In this document: piece after piece, positions 33,513 through 46,006 of the stretch
How positions within the stretch are numbered: the first letter of the stretch is position 1
Layout of the letters: each line of letters opens with the position of its first letter
From: Rhinopomastus cyanomelas
Lineage: Eukaryota; Chordata; Aves; Bucerotiformes; Rhinopomastidae
Length of the DNA stretch: 64,000 bases
Assembly: GCA_013400115.1 (NCBI GenBank)
Contig: VXBP01002705.1
Span: forward strand, 5,461 to 69,460
Reading direction: 5' to 3'
Notes under the pieces: model-generated
Told to the model about the DNA's origin: nothing
Database searches by the model: none
The model's input: the letters and a program-made list of their open reading frames with translations, nothing else
Program-made: the position numbers and the translations under genes

Positions 33513-36360
33513 ATGCTAAGATCAGTCATTTTCCCAAAGTGCACACTGAGAACATGATCTGCTAGCCAACAAAGCTTTTTTAAAACTACTGGCCTCTACT
33601 ACCCATTAAGATTTGCTGCGAGACTTCCAGGGTGGCAGTGGATGATCCATCATGTGGCACACGTAACTCTGCACAGAAAAAGACTTATAAAACACTCTGG
33701 AGGGGAGATGGATGGGATAGTCTATAAATCCTTTTCCTCTGTAACTTCTGTAATTAAGCAGAACACACTGTTCATTCTTATGATTCAAACATAATCCTGC
33801 TGTTGTCTTGACTGTACAGGATTTGCAGACTCTAACTGTTTTAATGACAATGCACCAAGGAAAGTTTTTTCTTTGTTTTTACAAACAAATCCACATCAGG
33901 AGGGAAAGAACCTAATGGTGTGAGAGGGATTTTGGTTTTATAATTACCTTTCTAATTCTAGCACATTATTTGAATTTTACTTAAACAACTATAAAGCTGG
34001 AGCCAGCAAGGCAGGGGGGTGGAGCCGCATGGAGAAACAAAAGGAGAAGCAGTTTCCACTGCAAAGAGATGCAGAAGCCCTTACAACACAATGAAGCTTC
34101 ACTAACTCTAGTATCTGTGTACAGACATGCAGGCATAAGTTAGAAAGTAGGCACAAAAGATGCTTCTGTTACTAAGTATTCACTAGTGCTAGCCTTTGCC
34201 GACAGAGGTTCATGACATAAAAGCAGAGTAAAGAGATACTTAGCATCATATCAATGGTCTTGAACTTCTATCTACTTTTTCCAGACCAGAATGAGTTTTT
34301 CATAGTCTCCCTAACTTTCAAAGGAGCCAAGTAAATATGGATGTTTTTCTGGGTTTTTGTTTTGCTCAGGCTCCTGAATTCCTGAAGCAGTGATTCTCTA
34401 CTATTTTTTCTTATTGCTACACCACAACAATGGCAAGTTTTTTCCTTATTGAGAGCCAAGAATTCCTTCTAACACAGCCAAAAGTTCCTTCTCAGACCTT
34501 TGGCCAACCTCATTTTAATGACCCTGATAGTGTTAATCTGCTACTGTGTAGAAAACAAAATCATTGAGGGCCACATAATTTTGGCCTAGAGGCCGTGCCT
34601 GGGTCATGCTCTGGACTATGACTTCTCAGTCCTTCCTGGCTGGTAAAGCAGATAAGGATTTGCTCTAATGGAAAACTCTGCATTGTTTCTAAAATGCACA
34701 GCACAGAAAGGGAAGGAGCTGCAGTCTCTGAGAACAGATCACTCTCACCTGCCACTGCACGCTGTGTTGCAGTTCTTTAGTAGCTGCACGAATATCATAA
34801 GTAAAATGTATGGCATCTTCTCCTTTGAAAGCTGGCTCATTCTGATCAATAAACTATCACTGTTATGATGCTCAGAAAAAATTATCCTGAGGCAATATCA
34901 CAAAGTGATGGACTCCTTGAAGATCTCATTCCATATTCTTCACAACTCCACGTGAATGCAGTCCAAAGGTAAATGCTGAAACTGCTAGAAATGCTTTAGA
35001 CAGTTAGTGATCCTTCCACTCAAAGAATTCTTGCTCAGAGAGCGCTAAGGTGATTAAATTTTATTGGGAAGCCTCTAGATTTAGGGAACTTAGCCTGAGA
35101 AAGCCATAAGTGATTTTCATAAGCACTGAGGTGTTGTCACACTGTAGGAGATGCTTTCCTGTTGTGATAGTTCTGCAGCCAGTACCTTGTGAGGCAGTTG
35201 TTCTTACTACATCACCAAGGCTTTTCCTTGTAAGCAACTGTACCCTCCCATCTTAGAGAGGGGCAGGGCTTTTGCCCCACTTCTACCTCAAGCCGATACA
35301 CAGCAGTACTCATGCTGCCAGCAAAGAGTGTGGGAATTCAAAGAAGGGCTCACACTGCATTTGGGAGGTCTTGGATAAGCACAAGAAATTGAGGAACGAC
35401 CTGTTTCTTGAGCCTAGGTAGTGCTAAAGGCAAAACCAATCTCATCCTTTTTCTTCCAACGGATATGCAAAGCTACTCAGAGCCTGCTGCTCTGAACCTC
35501 TTTTGCTTGTTTCTCAGTGCAATATAAATTGTATATTCCTCATGCAAGGCCACTACACAAACTCATGCATCAGCCTCTCTTGCCTTCTGGAAGACATTGA
35601 GGCAATTTATGCACTGAGGGCCAAATTACAAAATTGATTTACCTTCTCTTGTGCCAGCTGCTGATTCAGGATTTCTGCAGCCACACAATGCACTATCTTG
35701 ACTGAAGCTTTTCCTATGGGAGGGTTGCAAGCAGCCATGAGAAACAGAGGACTACCTCTAGTACGACTTGTAGTAAAGCTGCTTCACCACTGTGTGCCTT
35801 ATTTCTTCCCTCTCAACTCAAGAAGCCTCATCCAAAGACAAGAGATTATAAACTCTCCATACCTGTAACACCCTTTTTGTGTATTTGGGCAGCATCTAAC
35901 ACGTCTGATCTCAGGTGGTATTTTTTCATTACAATTGGTACTCAAAATTTGGCTGATTGACTGCAGTACAGCAATAAGCTACTTTCACTTCACCTGAATC
36001 TATCCTAAATCCCACACAAATGAGAGACTGCTATATGTGTTTATCTACAGAAGCAAGAGCTTTAAGTTCAAAGAAAGTGAGAGTATGTCAGATAAAACAC
36101 AACCACTGTGCAAAATTATGTGCTGAGTTGCTGCCATTACTCTTTCAATAATCTGCAATATGCAGAAACTGGGAATTTAATGAGCTTCATAATTGTTTTG
36201 TTCTCAAAATTCCTCACTTTCTGGTAATGACATTAGTTTAAACGGCAATTTTTACACCACATCCCTGGTCGGTCATGTCACTTTTCTGAAAAGTGTACCT
36301 AGAGTAAAATAGGAAAGATCAAGAGAGAAAAGGAGAGGTTGGTTTACTTCAAAGATTTTC
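33513..36360. other. 2.8 kb unique sequence
   Basis: Only short frames (85 codons or fewer) and no repeat family recognised. Confidence 0.5.
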
Positions 36361-37146
36361 ACAGCATCACAGAATGACAAAACATTAGAGATTGGAAGGA
36401 ATGTCAAAAGATCATCCAGTCCAATTCCCCTTCAACAGCAGGATCACCTAGACCAAGTCGCATAGGAACATATCCAGGTGGGTTTTAAACATCTCCAGAG
36501 AAGGAGACTCCACAACCCCCTGGGCAGCCTCTTCCAGTGCTCTGACACCCTCACTGTGGACAAGTTCCTTCTGATATTTATATGGAACCTCCTATGTTCT
36601 AGCTTACACTCATCATCCTTGTCCCATCATTAGATGACACTGAGAAGAGCCTGGCTCCATCCTCCTGACACTCATCCTTCACACATTTATCAACATTAAT
36701 GATGTCACCCCTCAGTCTCCTTTATTCCAAGTCAAAGAGACCCAGCTCCCTCAGCCTCTCCTCATAAAGGAGGTGTTCCATCCCATTCGTCATCTTCGTA
36801 GCTATGCACTGGACTCTCTCCAGCAGCTCTGCATCCTTCCTGAACGGAGGGGGCCACAAGTGGACACAATACTCCAGATGTGTTCTCACCAGGGCAGACT
36901 AGAGGGGGAGGAGAACCTCTGCCAATTTGCTAAGCATTCCCCCTTCTGACACACCCCAGGATGCTGTTGGCCTTCTTGGCCACAAGGGCATATTGCTCAA
37001 GGTCATCCTGCTGTCCACCAGGACCTCCAGTTCCCTTTCTCCCACACTGCTCTTTGACAGATCAGTCTGCAACCTATACTGGTACTCGCGGTGGTTCTTG
37101 CCCAAATGCAAGACTCCACACTTGCCCTTGTTATAGTTCATTACAT
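36361..37146 (-). mobile_element. CR1 fragment, family P, about 785 bp
   Basis: Nearly the same ORF2 span as the copy at 9282-10062. Translated remnants include MNYNKGKCGVLHLGKNHREY (37085-37141), RELEVLVDSRMTLSN and further C-terminal motifs in other frames. The plus strand shows the UTR boxes gatcacctagaccaagtc and CATCCAGTCCAATTCCCCTT. Octamers at 36361 are diverged (CATCACAGAATGACAAAACA). It has more mutations than 9282, so it is an older member. Confidence 0.92.
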
Positions 37147-38090
37147 TTCTGCATCTTAAATAGCAGTAAAATATTAACCATCCCTATAAAGAACAGGTGG
37201 ACCATGTTATAAGCTTCCTCATGGCTGGACTTCTTAGAAGCAATAAAGGGTGACAGATGACACCTGTCTTAGGCACAATATGAAGTGACACCTGAAAAGA
37301 CATTTATTGAAGAGAAAATTATTGTCTTTTCTTTTTGGCAATAGAAATTAATTACAAGCAATAGGATAAATAACTACAGTTCAAAGTAAAATAAGATGAA
37401 AATGTTCCTGCATTTTTTTTTCCGGGGTTTCTTTTCTTCTTCTTCTTCTTCTTGTTTAATTTCATGATGGAAAAAAAAAAAGTCTAATTAAATTAAGCTT
37501 GGTTCTGATTTAAATTCACATCTTAAAGTGAAAACTGAGAAATTATTCTCATTTTCAAAGTTGTTATATCCCAATTGATCTCCCACACATTGGCATTATT
37601 ATCTGATTGTGAAGATATATGCATTTATCAAAAGCTAGAGCCATCTGTCTCAATTCTATGTAATTTCATTACATATTCATCACTTATCTACTCTGAGTAT
37701 GTGACATGGGACCCTACTGACTAGCAATTCTATATTTATTATCTCTTCACACTGTGTTTGGATGGACATGAGACTGTTGCCTTTGATTAATCTGCTTTTG
37801 ATGTAAAAAATCATCATCTTGGGATAAGTTTCAGAGCTCCAAAATAATCAGGCCACACTGCTACACAAATATAAAGGCAATTGCATCTTTATAAAAAGAC
37901 TGTGGCATTTGTTCCTGCTTGTCTTTCACAATCAGCAGGCAGATGTCACCCTGCAGATGTGCTGGGGAATAAAGTAGAGACCTCAGCAGACTGGCACACC
38001 TGTGCATGCAGGCACACACTGACCAAAGGTTACTGTCACACTGCCAAGCATGAATGTGGAGATGAGCAGTTACGAAAAGATACGAAGAGT
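37147..38090. other. Unique AT-rich sequence
   Basis: Holds the TTC microsatellite at 37431-37454. No gene was recognised. A frame running into the CR1 at 38091 is not informative. Confidence 0.5.
37431..37454. repeat. (TTC)n microsatellite
   Basis: About eight TTC/CTT units with one interruption, followed 15-30 bp later by an A-run. Likely length-polymorphic. Confidence 0.85.
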
Positions 38091-39428
38091 TACAGTATCA
38101 CAGTATTATCAAGGTTGGAAGAGACCTCATAGATCATCAAGTCCAACCTGTCAACACAGAGCTCAAGGCTAGACCATGGCACCAAGTGCCACGTCCAATC
38201 GTGCCTTGAACAGCTCCAGAGTTGGCGACTCCACCACCTCCCTGGGCAGGCCATTCCAGTGGCCAATGACTCTCTCGGTGAAGAACTTTCTCCTCACCTC
38301 AAGCCTAAATTTCCCCTGGCGCAGCTTGAGGCTGTGTCCTCTTGTTCTGGTGCTGGCTGCCTGAGAGAAGAGAGCAACCTCCTCCTGGCCACAACCACCC
38401 CTCAGGTAGTTGTAGACAGCAATAAGGTCTCCCCTGAGCCTCCTCTTCTCAAGGCTAAACAATCCCAGCTCCCTCAGCCTCTCCTCATAGGGCTTGTGCT
38501 CAAGGCCCCTCACCAGCCTCGTTGCCCTTCTCTGGACACGCTCAAGCACCTCAATGTCCTTCCTAAACTGAGGGGCCCAGAACTGGACACAGTACTCAAG
38601 GTGCGGCCTAACCAGTGCAGAGTACAGGGGCAGAATGACCTCCCTGCTCCTGCTGGCCACACCATTCCTGATGCAGGCCAGGATGCCATTGGCCCTCTTG
38701 GCCACCTGGGCACACTGCTGGCTCATGTTCAGGCGGGTATCAATCAGCACCCCCAGGTCCCTTTCTGTTTGGCTGCTCTCCAGCCACTCCGACCCCAGCC
38801 TGTAGCTCTGCATGGGATTGTTGTGGCCAAAGTGCAGCACCCGGCACTTGGACTTATTGAACGCCATCCCGTTGGACTCTGCCCATCTGTCCAGGCGGTC
38901 AAGGTCCCGCTGCAGAGCCCTTCTGCCCTCCAACTCAGACACATCTGCCCCCAGCTTTGTGTCATCTGCAAACTTGCTGATGACTGACTCAATGCCCTCA
39001 TCCAGATCATCTATGAAAATATTAAAGAGGATGGGGCCCAGCACTGATCCCTGAGGAACACCACTAGTGACCGGCCGCCAGCTGGATGTGGCACCATTCA
39101 CCACCACCCTCTGGGCTCGGCCCTCCAGCCAGTTCCTAACCCAGCACAGAGTGTTGCCGTCCAAGCCGTGGGCTGACAGCTTAGCGAGCAGTTTGCTGTG
39201 GGGGACAGTGTCAAAGGCCTTGCTGAAGTCCAGATAGACCACATCCACAGGCCTCCCCACATCCACCAAGCGGGTCACCTGATCATAGAAGGAGAGCAGG
39301 TTGGAGAGGCAGGATCTGCCCTTCCTGAACCCATGTTGGCTGGACCTGAGCCCTTGGCCATCCCTCAGGTGTGCAGTTACTGCCCCCAAGATAACCTGCT
39401 CCATCAGTTTCCCTGGCACTGAGTTTTC
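38091..39428 (-). mobile_element. CR1 retrotransposon, family Q, 1.34 kb with intact RT frame
   Basis: The best preserved element in the window. On the minus strand it runs from a 5' truncation near 39428, just inside the RT domain at the SVPGK motif, through the RT and C-terminal regions to the natural stop at 38169, then a short 3' UTR with TTGGACTTGATGATCTATGA and an end of two ATACTGTG-type octamers at 38091-38107. The tail octamer differs from family P (ATACTGTG against ATTCTATG). No frameshift or premature stop is seen from the truncation to the ORF2 stop, consistent with a young insertion. Confidence 0.95.
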
Positions 39429-39494
39429 TAACCCAGGAAACCAGTCACGACTTCTGGAAGGTCTAGCACAGTCAGACAGTAGGGGCTGCACCAA
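38169..39494 (-). pseudogene. CR1 ORF2 reverse transcriptase fragment, uninterrupted 441-codon frame
   Basis: The CR1 reverse transcriptase copies element RNA at a nicked chromosomal target. Residues 1 to about 22 are flanking DNA read by chance; CR1 homology starts around SVPGKLMEQVI (25-35). RT motifs in order: RSSQHGFRKGRSC (50-62); motif A YLDFSKAFDTV (87-97, catalytic Asp89); motif B SGVPQGSVLGP (144-154); motif C FADD (175-178, catalytic Asp177 and Asp178); then AFNKSKCRVLHFGH (211-224). The C-terminal region includes YSALVRPHLEYCVQFWAPQF and LEKRRLRGDLIAVYNYLRGG, ending ARLDVALGAMV. All three catalytic aspartates are present. It lacks ORF1, endonuclease and the RT N-terminus, so it is not an autonomous element. 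The frame's Met is not a real start. Confidence 0.9.
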
Positions 39495-42400
39495 CCCATT
39501 GCAGATCTAAAGGTATTGAAGTTAAATCTGAGTAACTTGAAACTGCTGGTTCATTTCAGAATGGTTTTTGGATAAATCATTGCCTGTACGAATATTCTGA
39601 ATGCTTGACAGCATAACCAGCCATCTTCCTGACCTCTGTAGCTGCATAATGCAGCCATTCCTCTGCTTGTGTATGCATCAAAGAGGAAAGGAAAGACTCC
39701 TGGGGGAAACAGGCTTTAAGCCAGGTTCTCCCCATGCACAGACAACTGGCAGCACATAACAGCTTAGATATCATGTGCTTCCAGCGCTCAGGAATTATCT
39801 ACTTCATTGAAACAAAGATTATAGGGGTAACAAAAGACAATTATTTATTCATGTGGAACAGAACTGTGGTTTTGAAAATGAGGCAAAGTGATGGTAACTA
39901 CTGCACAGACAATTATCTGTCTACTTCGTTTGACTTTTATTTGATTGTATCCAGTCCTGGTTTCAAACTCTTTTGCTGAATGTTGTAGAGAAAAAGCTAC
40001 CGGGGAAGAGTATCTGTTTAAATCTATGGCTACTGCAGAACACTTCAATAAGTGGAATATAATTCTGTGAACACAAATATTCGCACTTGAAGTCTCATGT
40101 TAAGAATCGGGCTCATCCTATCTGGAAACCCAACGAGATAGGCTATGATTTGCCTGTCAAAAGGACATATAGCAAAACATGTCCCAAAATGCATTTTACA
40201 CATACTTGAGATTATGAATCCTCAATAAGAATGAGAAGGAGAAGGGACTTTCATGCCCAAATGGACAGCTATCAGCTACCTTGCGTTTCAAAAATTGTTT
40301 ATCAGTGGTGTTTGTGCATCGGTCAAATGAAGATGAGAGCACTCCTCTTCATCTGCAGTTTGGTCTGGTTTCTACCAGACAAAAGCTCTGTGTCACAAAT
40401 CAACATTTGATATGAACTGGTAACCATCAGCTCAGTTACCCAAGTGACACTGACTATTAACTCATGAGCAGGCAAAGAGATCGCAGTTGACAAACACTCC
40501 TTGTCACTAAACAGAGATCTGCTTGAGCAGTTCAGCGCGCTGAGATGGAGCCTGAGCTCCCAGGACAGTTGTTGAACTTACTGGCCAGATGCTCATGGTG
40601 ACAGGCAGTATCTTTCTGCCAGGTGGAGGGATTTGTGCAGGGAAAGAGAGTGCACAAGCTCATACACAGAAATTCCACATCCCACTTTATGGAGCCTCAT
40701 AATCTTCCTGCAGACAGACCTCATGGTGCCAGCTTCTTTCTCAAGGAGGCACAATATATTTTAGTATGTGGAAGTGTAATCAGGCAAATCTAAGTGTTGC
40801 AGGAAACAGTGACAGAGCCCACTGCCAAATCACAATGTGTAAGCCATGTGGGAAGTTGCAACAACTCTTTGAAAGCAAAATCCCATTACCACATATACTA
40901 GATGGTTCAAAAACTTGGACTTGAGTACTAGGGAGAACAACTGCCTGTTCATGTGCAAGTTGGTTGCAGACATGCAGCATGGCTAGGTGTTAAAGTTTGT
41001 GGTGATTGATCCCAGAGTTCAATCACAGAAGACAGCTGCCAGGTAAAAATTATCACCATGCCCAAAACAAACGGGCTGTGCTGGTGGAAGACAACACAGG
41101 GCTGTGTGCAGTCCTTCAGTTTGCCCTGAGGCTGCTAATAAGTATGCATGGGGTGGAGTGGCTCAAGGCTCTAGATCTGCAGCAGTGCTGCTAAGAGACC
41201 TCAGCTTTGCATTTTCCTCTGGCACCAGAGCAGATGATGCTAGATTTGGGCTTCTCAGCGTCACAATGCACTGTACATTCTACAAACGGTGTAAAAATTC
41301 CTTTAAAACCGTTACCTGCACTCTTTCTAAAACTAGCTTCCAGACCACTGAAAGCCATTAAACACTTCATTACATCACTAATTAATTGTGAAGTTGTGTT
41401 CAAGTGCTAGTTTGGATGACTCAAGTATTTTTCTTTCCTTACTGTATAGGGACATTGTCCCTTTCTGTATTTTCCCTACCTTAAATAATTCCACAGAACG
41501 GCCCTGCACCATTGAATTCTGGTTGCTTTCACCACAGCTGTTGCAGCTAAATTTTTATGACCAATTTCTTCTCTGGGTATTTAAGGCAGGGTTCATTCAC
41601 ATTGAAAAGCACTTCACATTTCTGAGAGTAACAAAGATTAATTCAGTTACAGCATTTAGCTTAAAGATCTGATTCACTTCAGTTCAAGTTTAGCCACCTG
41701 TGTCTAAACTGGTTTGAAAGTGTCCTTCCTTCACCAGACTCACAGGTTCTGGTGACGAACTGTCCCATAACCACAGCGTTTACAGACACGTCAGTCAGAA
41801 TTTGGAAGGGAAGATGTGCCTGGCTCCACTGGAAAGGTAATAATTTGTAATTACAACTGCTTTGTCTCATTTTTAATTACACTCCAAAAATTTCTTTTTC
41901 TTCTTTGCCAAATATCTGTGTTAGTTCTGATAATTATAGTGAATACTTATTAAAACTAAGCCACCTACACAAACCTATCCCCAAAATAAGGGCTAGAAGC
42001 AAATTAGAACATCTCCCTGTCATTTCATGGGTATCTGTACAGTTACTAGATTTATGTTCTGGCACTACATTATTACCTATTACCATAGTTGTTAAAACCT
42101 TACTTTTCATGCTAATGAAAATTATGAAAGACAGGGGGTTTGACATAAATACTGTAATAGGAACCATATTAATGTGACAGATGATTGCTCCTCTGTGACA
42201 GACTATGAAATCCTGTGCAAGAGTTACAGAAGGTTCATTTACATGTCTGCTTATCTATCTCTCCCTACAGGGAAACGAGGGACTCATGCTCAACTTTGGA
42301 GAGAACCAGAATTAAGATGGCAAGCAAGCACAGATAATCGTCCTAAAAAGAAATGCATCCCGAGGCACACGTCCTTTCCTAAGTGCCCATAAATGTAAAA

Positions 42401-42884
42401 TGTCAGTTGTGGGACCTAAGGTCAAAATCCTAAAACATTTTTTCAAGCATTTAATCGTGCACCTCTAGGCAAAACTTCCAAAATGTAGGATAGAAGCAAC
42501 GCTACCAGCAGAACGGGATTTGTGCTCCTAACCCACATCCTTCTGTTTCAAATTTGTGGCATTTTTCTTTCACTGAGTGACATGAGTGTTCCCATCTTAC
42601 GGTCACGCCATCACCCCCGCACCTTTCCACAGCTCTCCTGGAAACTTCCACAGGTTGCATATATGTTTTGCTTTCCCAAGCGTGGGTGATCAGAAGGGCA
42701 CTGAAAGACACCATGCAGTAGAAACACAACCACTCATCAGTCATCCATCTTTTGGAGAACTGCATTCCGTCAGAGAAGATACAGAAACTCGATCAAGTCA
42801 TACAACACTGGCTCCCCTTTTGCTGGTGACATTCATATTCAGTTTTACAGTTTCACTCCAGTGCACTGCTATCTGGTCTGCTGC
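39429..42884. other. 3.5 kb unique sequence
   Basis: Overlapping short frames on both strands (94 codons or fewer), none with a recognisable domain. No repeat was recognised. Confidence 0.5.
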
Positions 42885-43100
42885 CACAGTATCACAGTGC
42901 ATTAGGGACTGGAAGGGACCTTGAAAGACCATCTAGTCCAATCCCCCTGGCAGAGCAGGGCCACCTAGATCAACTTGCACAGGAAGACATCCAGGTGGGT
43001 TTTAAATGTCTCCAGAGAAGGAGACTACACCCCCCCAGCCAGGGGCAGCCCATTCCAGTGCTCTGTTACACTCACTGTGAAGAAGTTCCTTCTCACATTT
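42885..43100 (-). mobile_element. CR1 3' fragment, family P
   Basis: Minus-strand tail and last ORF2 codons. The plus strand reads CATTAGGGACTGGAAGGGAC, then catctagtccaatccccctgg, and CCATTCCAGTGCTCTGTTAC further in. It has a small C-rich insertion at 43029-43045. It breaks off near 43100, within the region coding for the 'RRNFFTV' motif. Confidence 0.9.
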
Positions 43101-43483
43101 AACCACCACAGCAGGACTGCATAATGGGTGCACACGGACCACTCCATCGTGAAACATCAGTTCGCACTACGTCTACGAAAAAGCCTCAGAAACAAAACCA
43201 AACCAGTCACTTACAAAAATGCAACACCCACAAAATTGGAAAAATTGTAACTTGAGACTTGTTTCTCTTTACTTCCCATTAGTAAATCATCTTACTTTGA
43301 GTAATACTTCTTTTCTTCATGGCGCTGCTCTCATCGCAAGGAAACAGGGATCCTAGAGATAATTTATTATTAAAACCGTTAGTTGTTGATAACGTGTAGA
43401 CACAGATTGGTTTCTCCATTTTTAACAATGTAAACACAGTATCTGTTAGAGGGACTCTGAAGGTTGCTTGTCATTTCACACCT
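43101..43483. other. Unique sequence, nothing recognised
   Basis: About 380 bp between a minus-strand and a plus-strand CR1 tail. No gene was recognised. Confidence 0.5.
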
Positions 43484-43563
43484 TTGGTGATCCTGCTGTG
43501 GCAGGGGGATTGGACTAGATGATCTTTCGAGGTCTCTTCCAATCCTTAATGATTCTATGATTT
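43484..43563 (+). mobile_element. CR1 tail-only insertion, family P
   Basis: About 80 bp: TTGGTGATCCTGCTGTGGCA, then the ggactagatgatctttcga box and GATTCTATGATTTT. Near-consensus, so probably recent. Confidence 0.92.
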
Positions 43564-44030
43564 TCATTACTTTTCTATAAACTTATAATTTTATCACTAT
43601 GTTTTTTTACATTTTTAATGTCCATGTGTTTGTTCTATGGCTGTCCTTGGGCTAGTGGAATTATAATTAATAAATCATAAAATTATACAGTAAATAATAA
43701 GACGGATTTATAATTTGTCTTGAAAGGTTAACCTAGTATTTTCTTCACTGAGGAATGGAAATGTTAAAAAGTTTCTCACCTGTTTCCTATTCTTGGAAAA
43801 CTAAATGCAGATAAATTGGAACAGCTGGTTGTGTCACCTTTCACTCCATAGTTTAGCATGTTTTTTCTTTAGTGACAGTTCAACAGTTCATTATCCTACA
43901 CCTGATGCCTTCTGCTCAACACAAATGTCTGCAGTATAGCAGCAGTACAGCAGTAAGCTAAACATTCTAAATTATTAAAGCACACAGGAATCTACATGCA
44001 CCATAAAATCAGCACTAGCATGCCTAAGCC
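43564..44030. other. AT-rich unique sequence
   Basis: About 470 bp with no recognised features. Confidence 0.5.
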
Positions 44031-44474
44031 GAATCGTAGAATCATTAAGGTTGAAAAAGACCTCTGAGATCATCGAGTCCAATCGTCAACCCAAGACCAC
44101 CATGCCCTCTGAACCATGTTCTCAAGTGCCACATCTACAAGTTTCTTGACCATCTCCAGGGACAGCAAATGCCACACCCTTCCTGGGCAGCCTGTTCCAA
44201 TACCTGACCACTCCATCAGTGAAGATATTATTCCTGACGTTCCGTCTAAAGCTCCCCTGGCACATCTTGAGGCCATTTCCTCTCATTGTATTGCTAGTGA
44301 CTTGGGAGAAGGGACCAACCCCCACCTCTCTACAACCTTCTTTCAGGTAGCTGTACCAGGCTAAACCACCCCAGTTGACTCAGCCTCTTCTCATAAGACC
44401 TGTCCTCCAGGCATGTTAGCTCTGTTGCTCTTTCTCCACACTGTAGCACCTCACAGTCCTCCCTGTATTGAGGT
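44031..44474 (-). mobile_element. CR1 fragment, older CR1-C/F-like, internally deleted
   Basis: Minus-strand ORF2 C-terminus and 3' UTR. The plus strand begins GAATCGTAGAATCATTAAGG and includes GATCATCGAGTCCAATCGTC and CCTGGGCAGCCTGTTCCAAT. At about 44354 the sequence jumps from 'caggtagctgta' to 'ccaggctaaac', skipping the roughly 40-50 bp that code for the 'LEKRRLRGDL' segment. The ORF is broken. Ends near 44474. Confidence 0.9.
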
Positions 44475-46006
44475 AAAACAGCATCATGCAAAATTCCCAA
44501 ATAGCAGGGTTTTTTTGTACTATATGATCAGTGAAAGTTGAAGTCCAAGCTTTGCTGGTTTTAGTCTACTTTCACCAAAAACATTTTGTATTTTCAAGCT
44601 TTCCTCTGTGGGATCTTTGCAAGGTCTCAAATATTAATGTTTATGAAAAGGAGCAAAAAGCAAAATACATGGTAAAGAGCTAATATCTTCAGAGGTTCTA
44701 GTAAACCCCCCAACACCTATCAGTAGACTTATGAGAGGCAATACCTACTGTATCTTTCCATTGCTCTGAGGTCAAGTGCTGAGCCATGGAAACTGGCCCT
44801 GAAACGGTCATTTCTGAGATGCTTTTCCAGTATGGTTTACTGGCACTATTCGTTCTGCATGCACGAAGTCAAATAGACAGGAGAGCTCGATACTAAGAGT
44901 GTGATCTTCACTCTAAGGACGCAGCAGCTGTGTAATCAAAGAACAGAAACCATCCTATGGTTACAAGAGTCTGCTTGCACAAGTTCACACAGAATGCCCA
45001 AACATGTTGGTCAGCCAGCTCACTCTGACACGCACACCACACAGGTAACGTGCCTGGAAAAAGAAGTCACATTCCCTGTGTTAAATGTTGTAGTTGTGTG
45101 GCACCTTTGTTTACTATCTTTGCTTCAGGTACAGAAGGTACTGTCTTTCATGTCAGGCATTTTCCTTCACTATGGGATGCTGCAAAGCCAGCAAGCTTTG
45201 ATAAAGCTGTGAAGTAAGGAACTTCGCATGACTGCAAGGTTAGTTTGAGACTCATGACTCTTGTGCACTGGGGAACTGAGCCCTGAATATGATTTATTTG
45301 TCAGTGTACTGTACTGACAGCTGAATCAGCCAGAGAGAAAGCAAGAAATAAAAAGGCAGAGGGAAATTATTTGGGTTTGAAATTGTTCTGAAAATTTCTA
45401 ATAAAAAAATCAATTACAAAATAAAAAAGTGTTGTATAGTGTCTAGGGCTGTGTACACTGGCCTGCAGCAAGAAGCAAAGTCATTTATCTTCAAGGCAGT
45501 GATCACAGACAAAAACAAGAGTGTTTTTTTGTCCCTCTACTTGAAAATCCCAGGCACACTGGGTTGCTAATTTGATTTCACCACTTCCAACAAACCACTT
45601 GAAGTATTGGTCCTATAGGTTTGCAATATCAATTTTTAAACTGGTTCCAAGACTACCTTCTCAGAAAAGTTCTGTGTCATGAGTTTACAACTGCAGCTAA
45701 CAAAACAGTTCAAAAATAACTTCAGAAACCTGCAGAGAGCACGGGTGCTGCTTGTGAAAACTGAGGCCTCAGCAGACTCCTCTACTGCAAACAATTAGCA
45801 AAGCAACTTCTGAATTTGCCGTCACTCAGAGAGCTGGGATCTTTAACCCTACTTGCTCTCTGCCTAAAGTGTGTATCTGTTCAGAAATAAATCTGCTAGG
45901 AGCAATGATGTGAAACTTGCCTGCCTTTGATCATGAGAAAATAAGAGAATCCTAACAAACCACACACTGCAGGTTTGGTGGTGCGTGGTTGGAAAGATGC
46001 CTGTTA
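44475..46006. other. Unique sequence, nothing recognised
   Basis: A 103-codon plus-strand frame at 44901-45212 has no family resemblance and sits in no gene-like context. No repeat was recognised. Confidence 0.5.

Noticed and set aside
38259..38987. 242-codon plus-strand open frame
   Set aside because: It is the antisense of the CR1 reverse transcriptase; the minus-strand frame carries all RT motifs.
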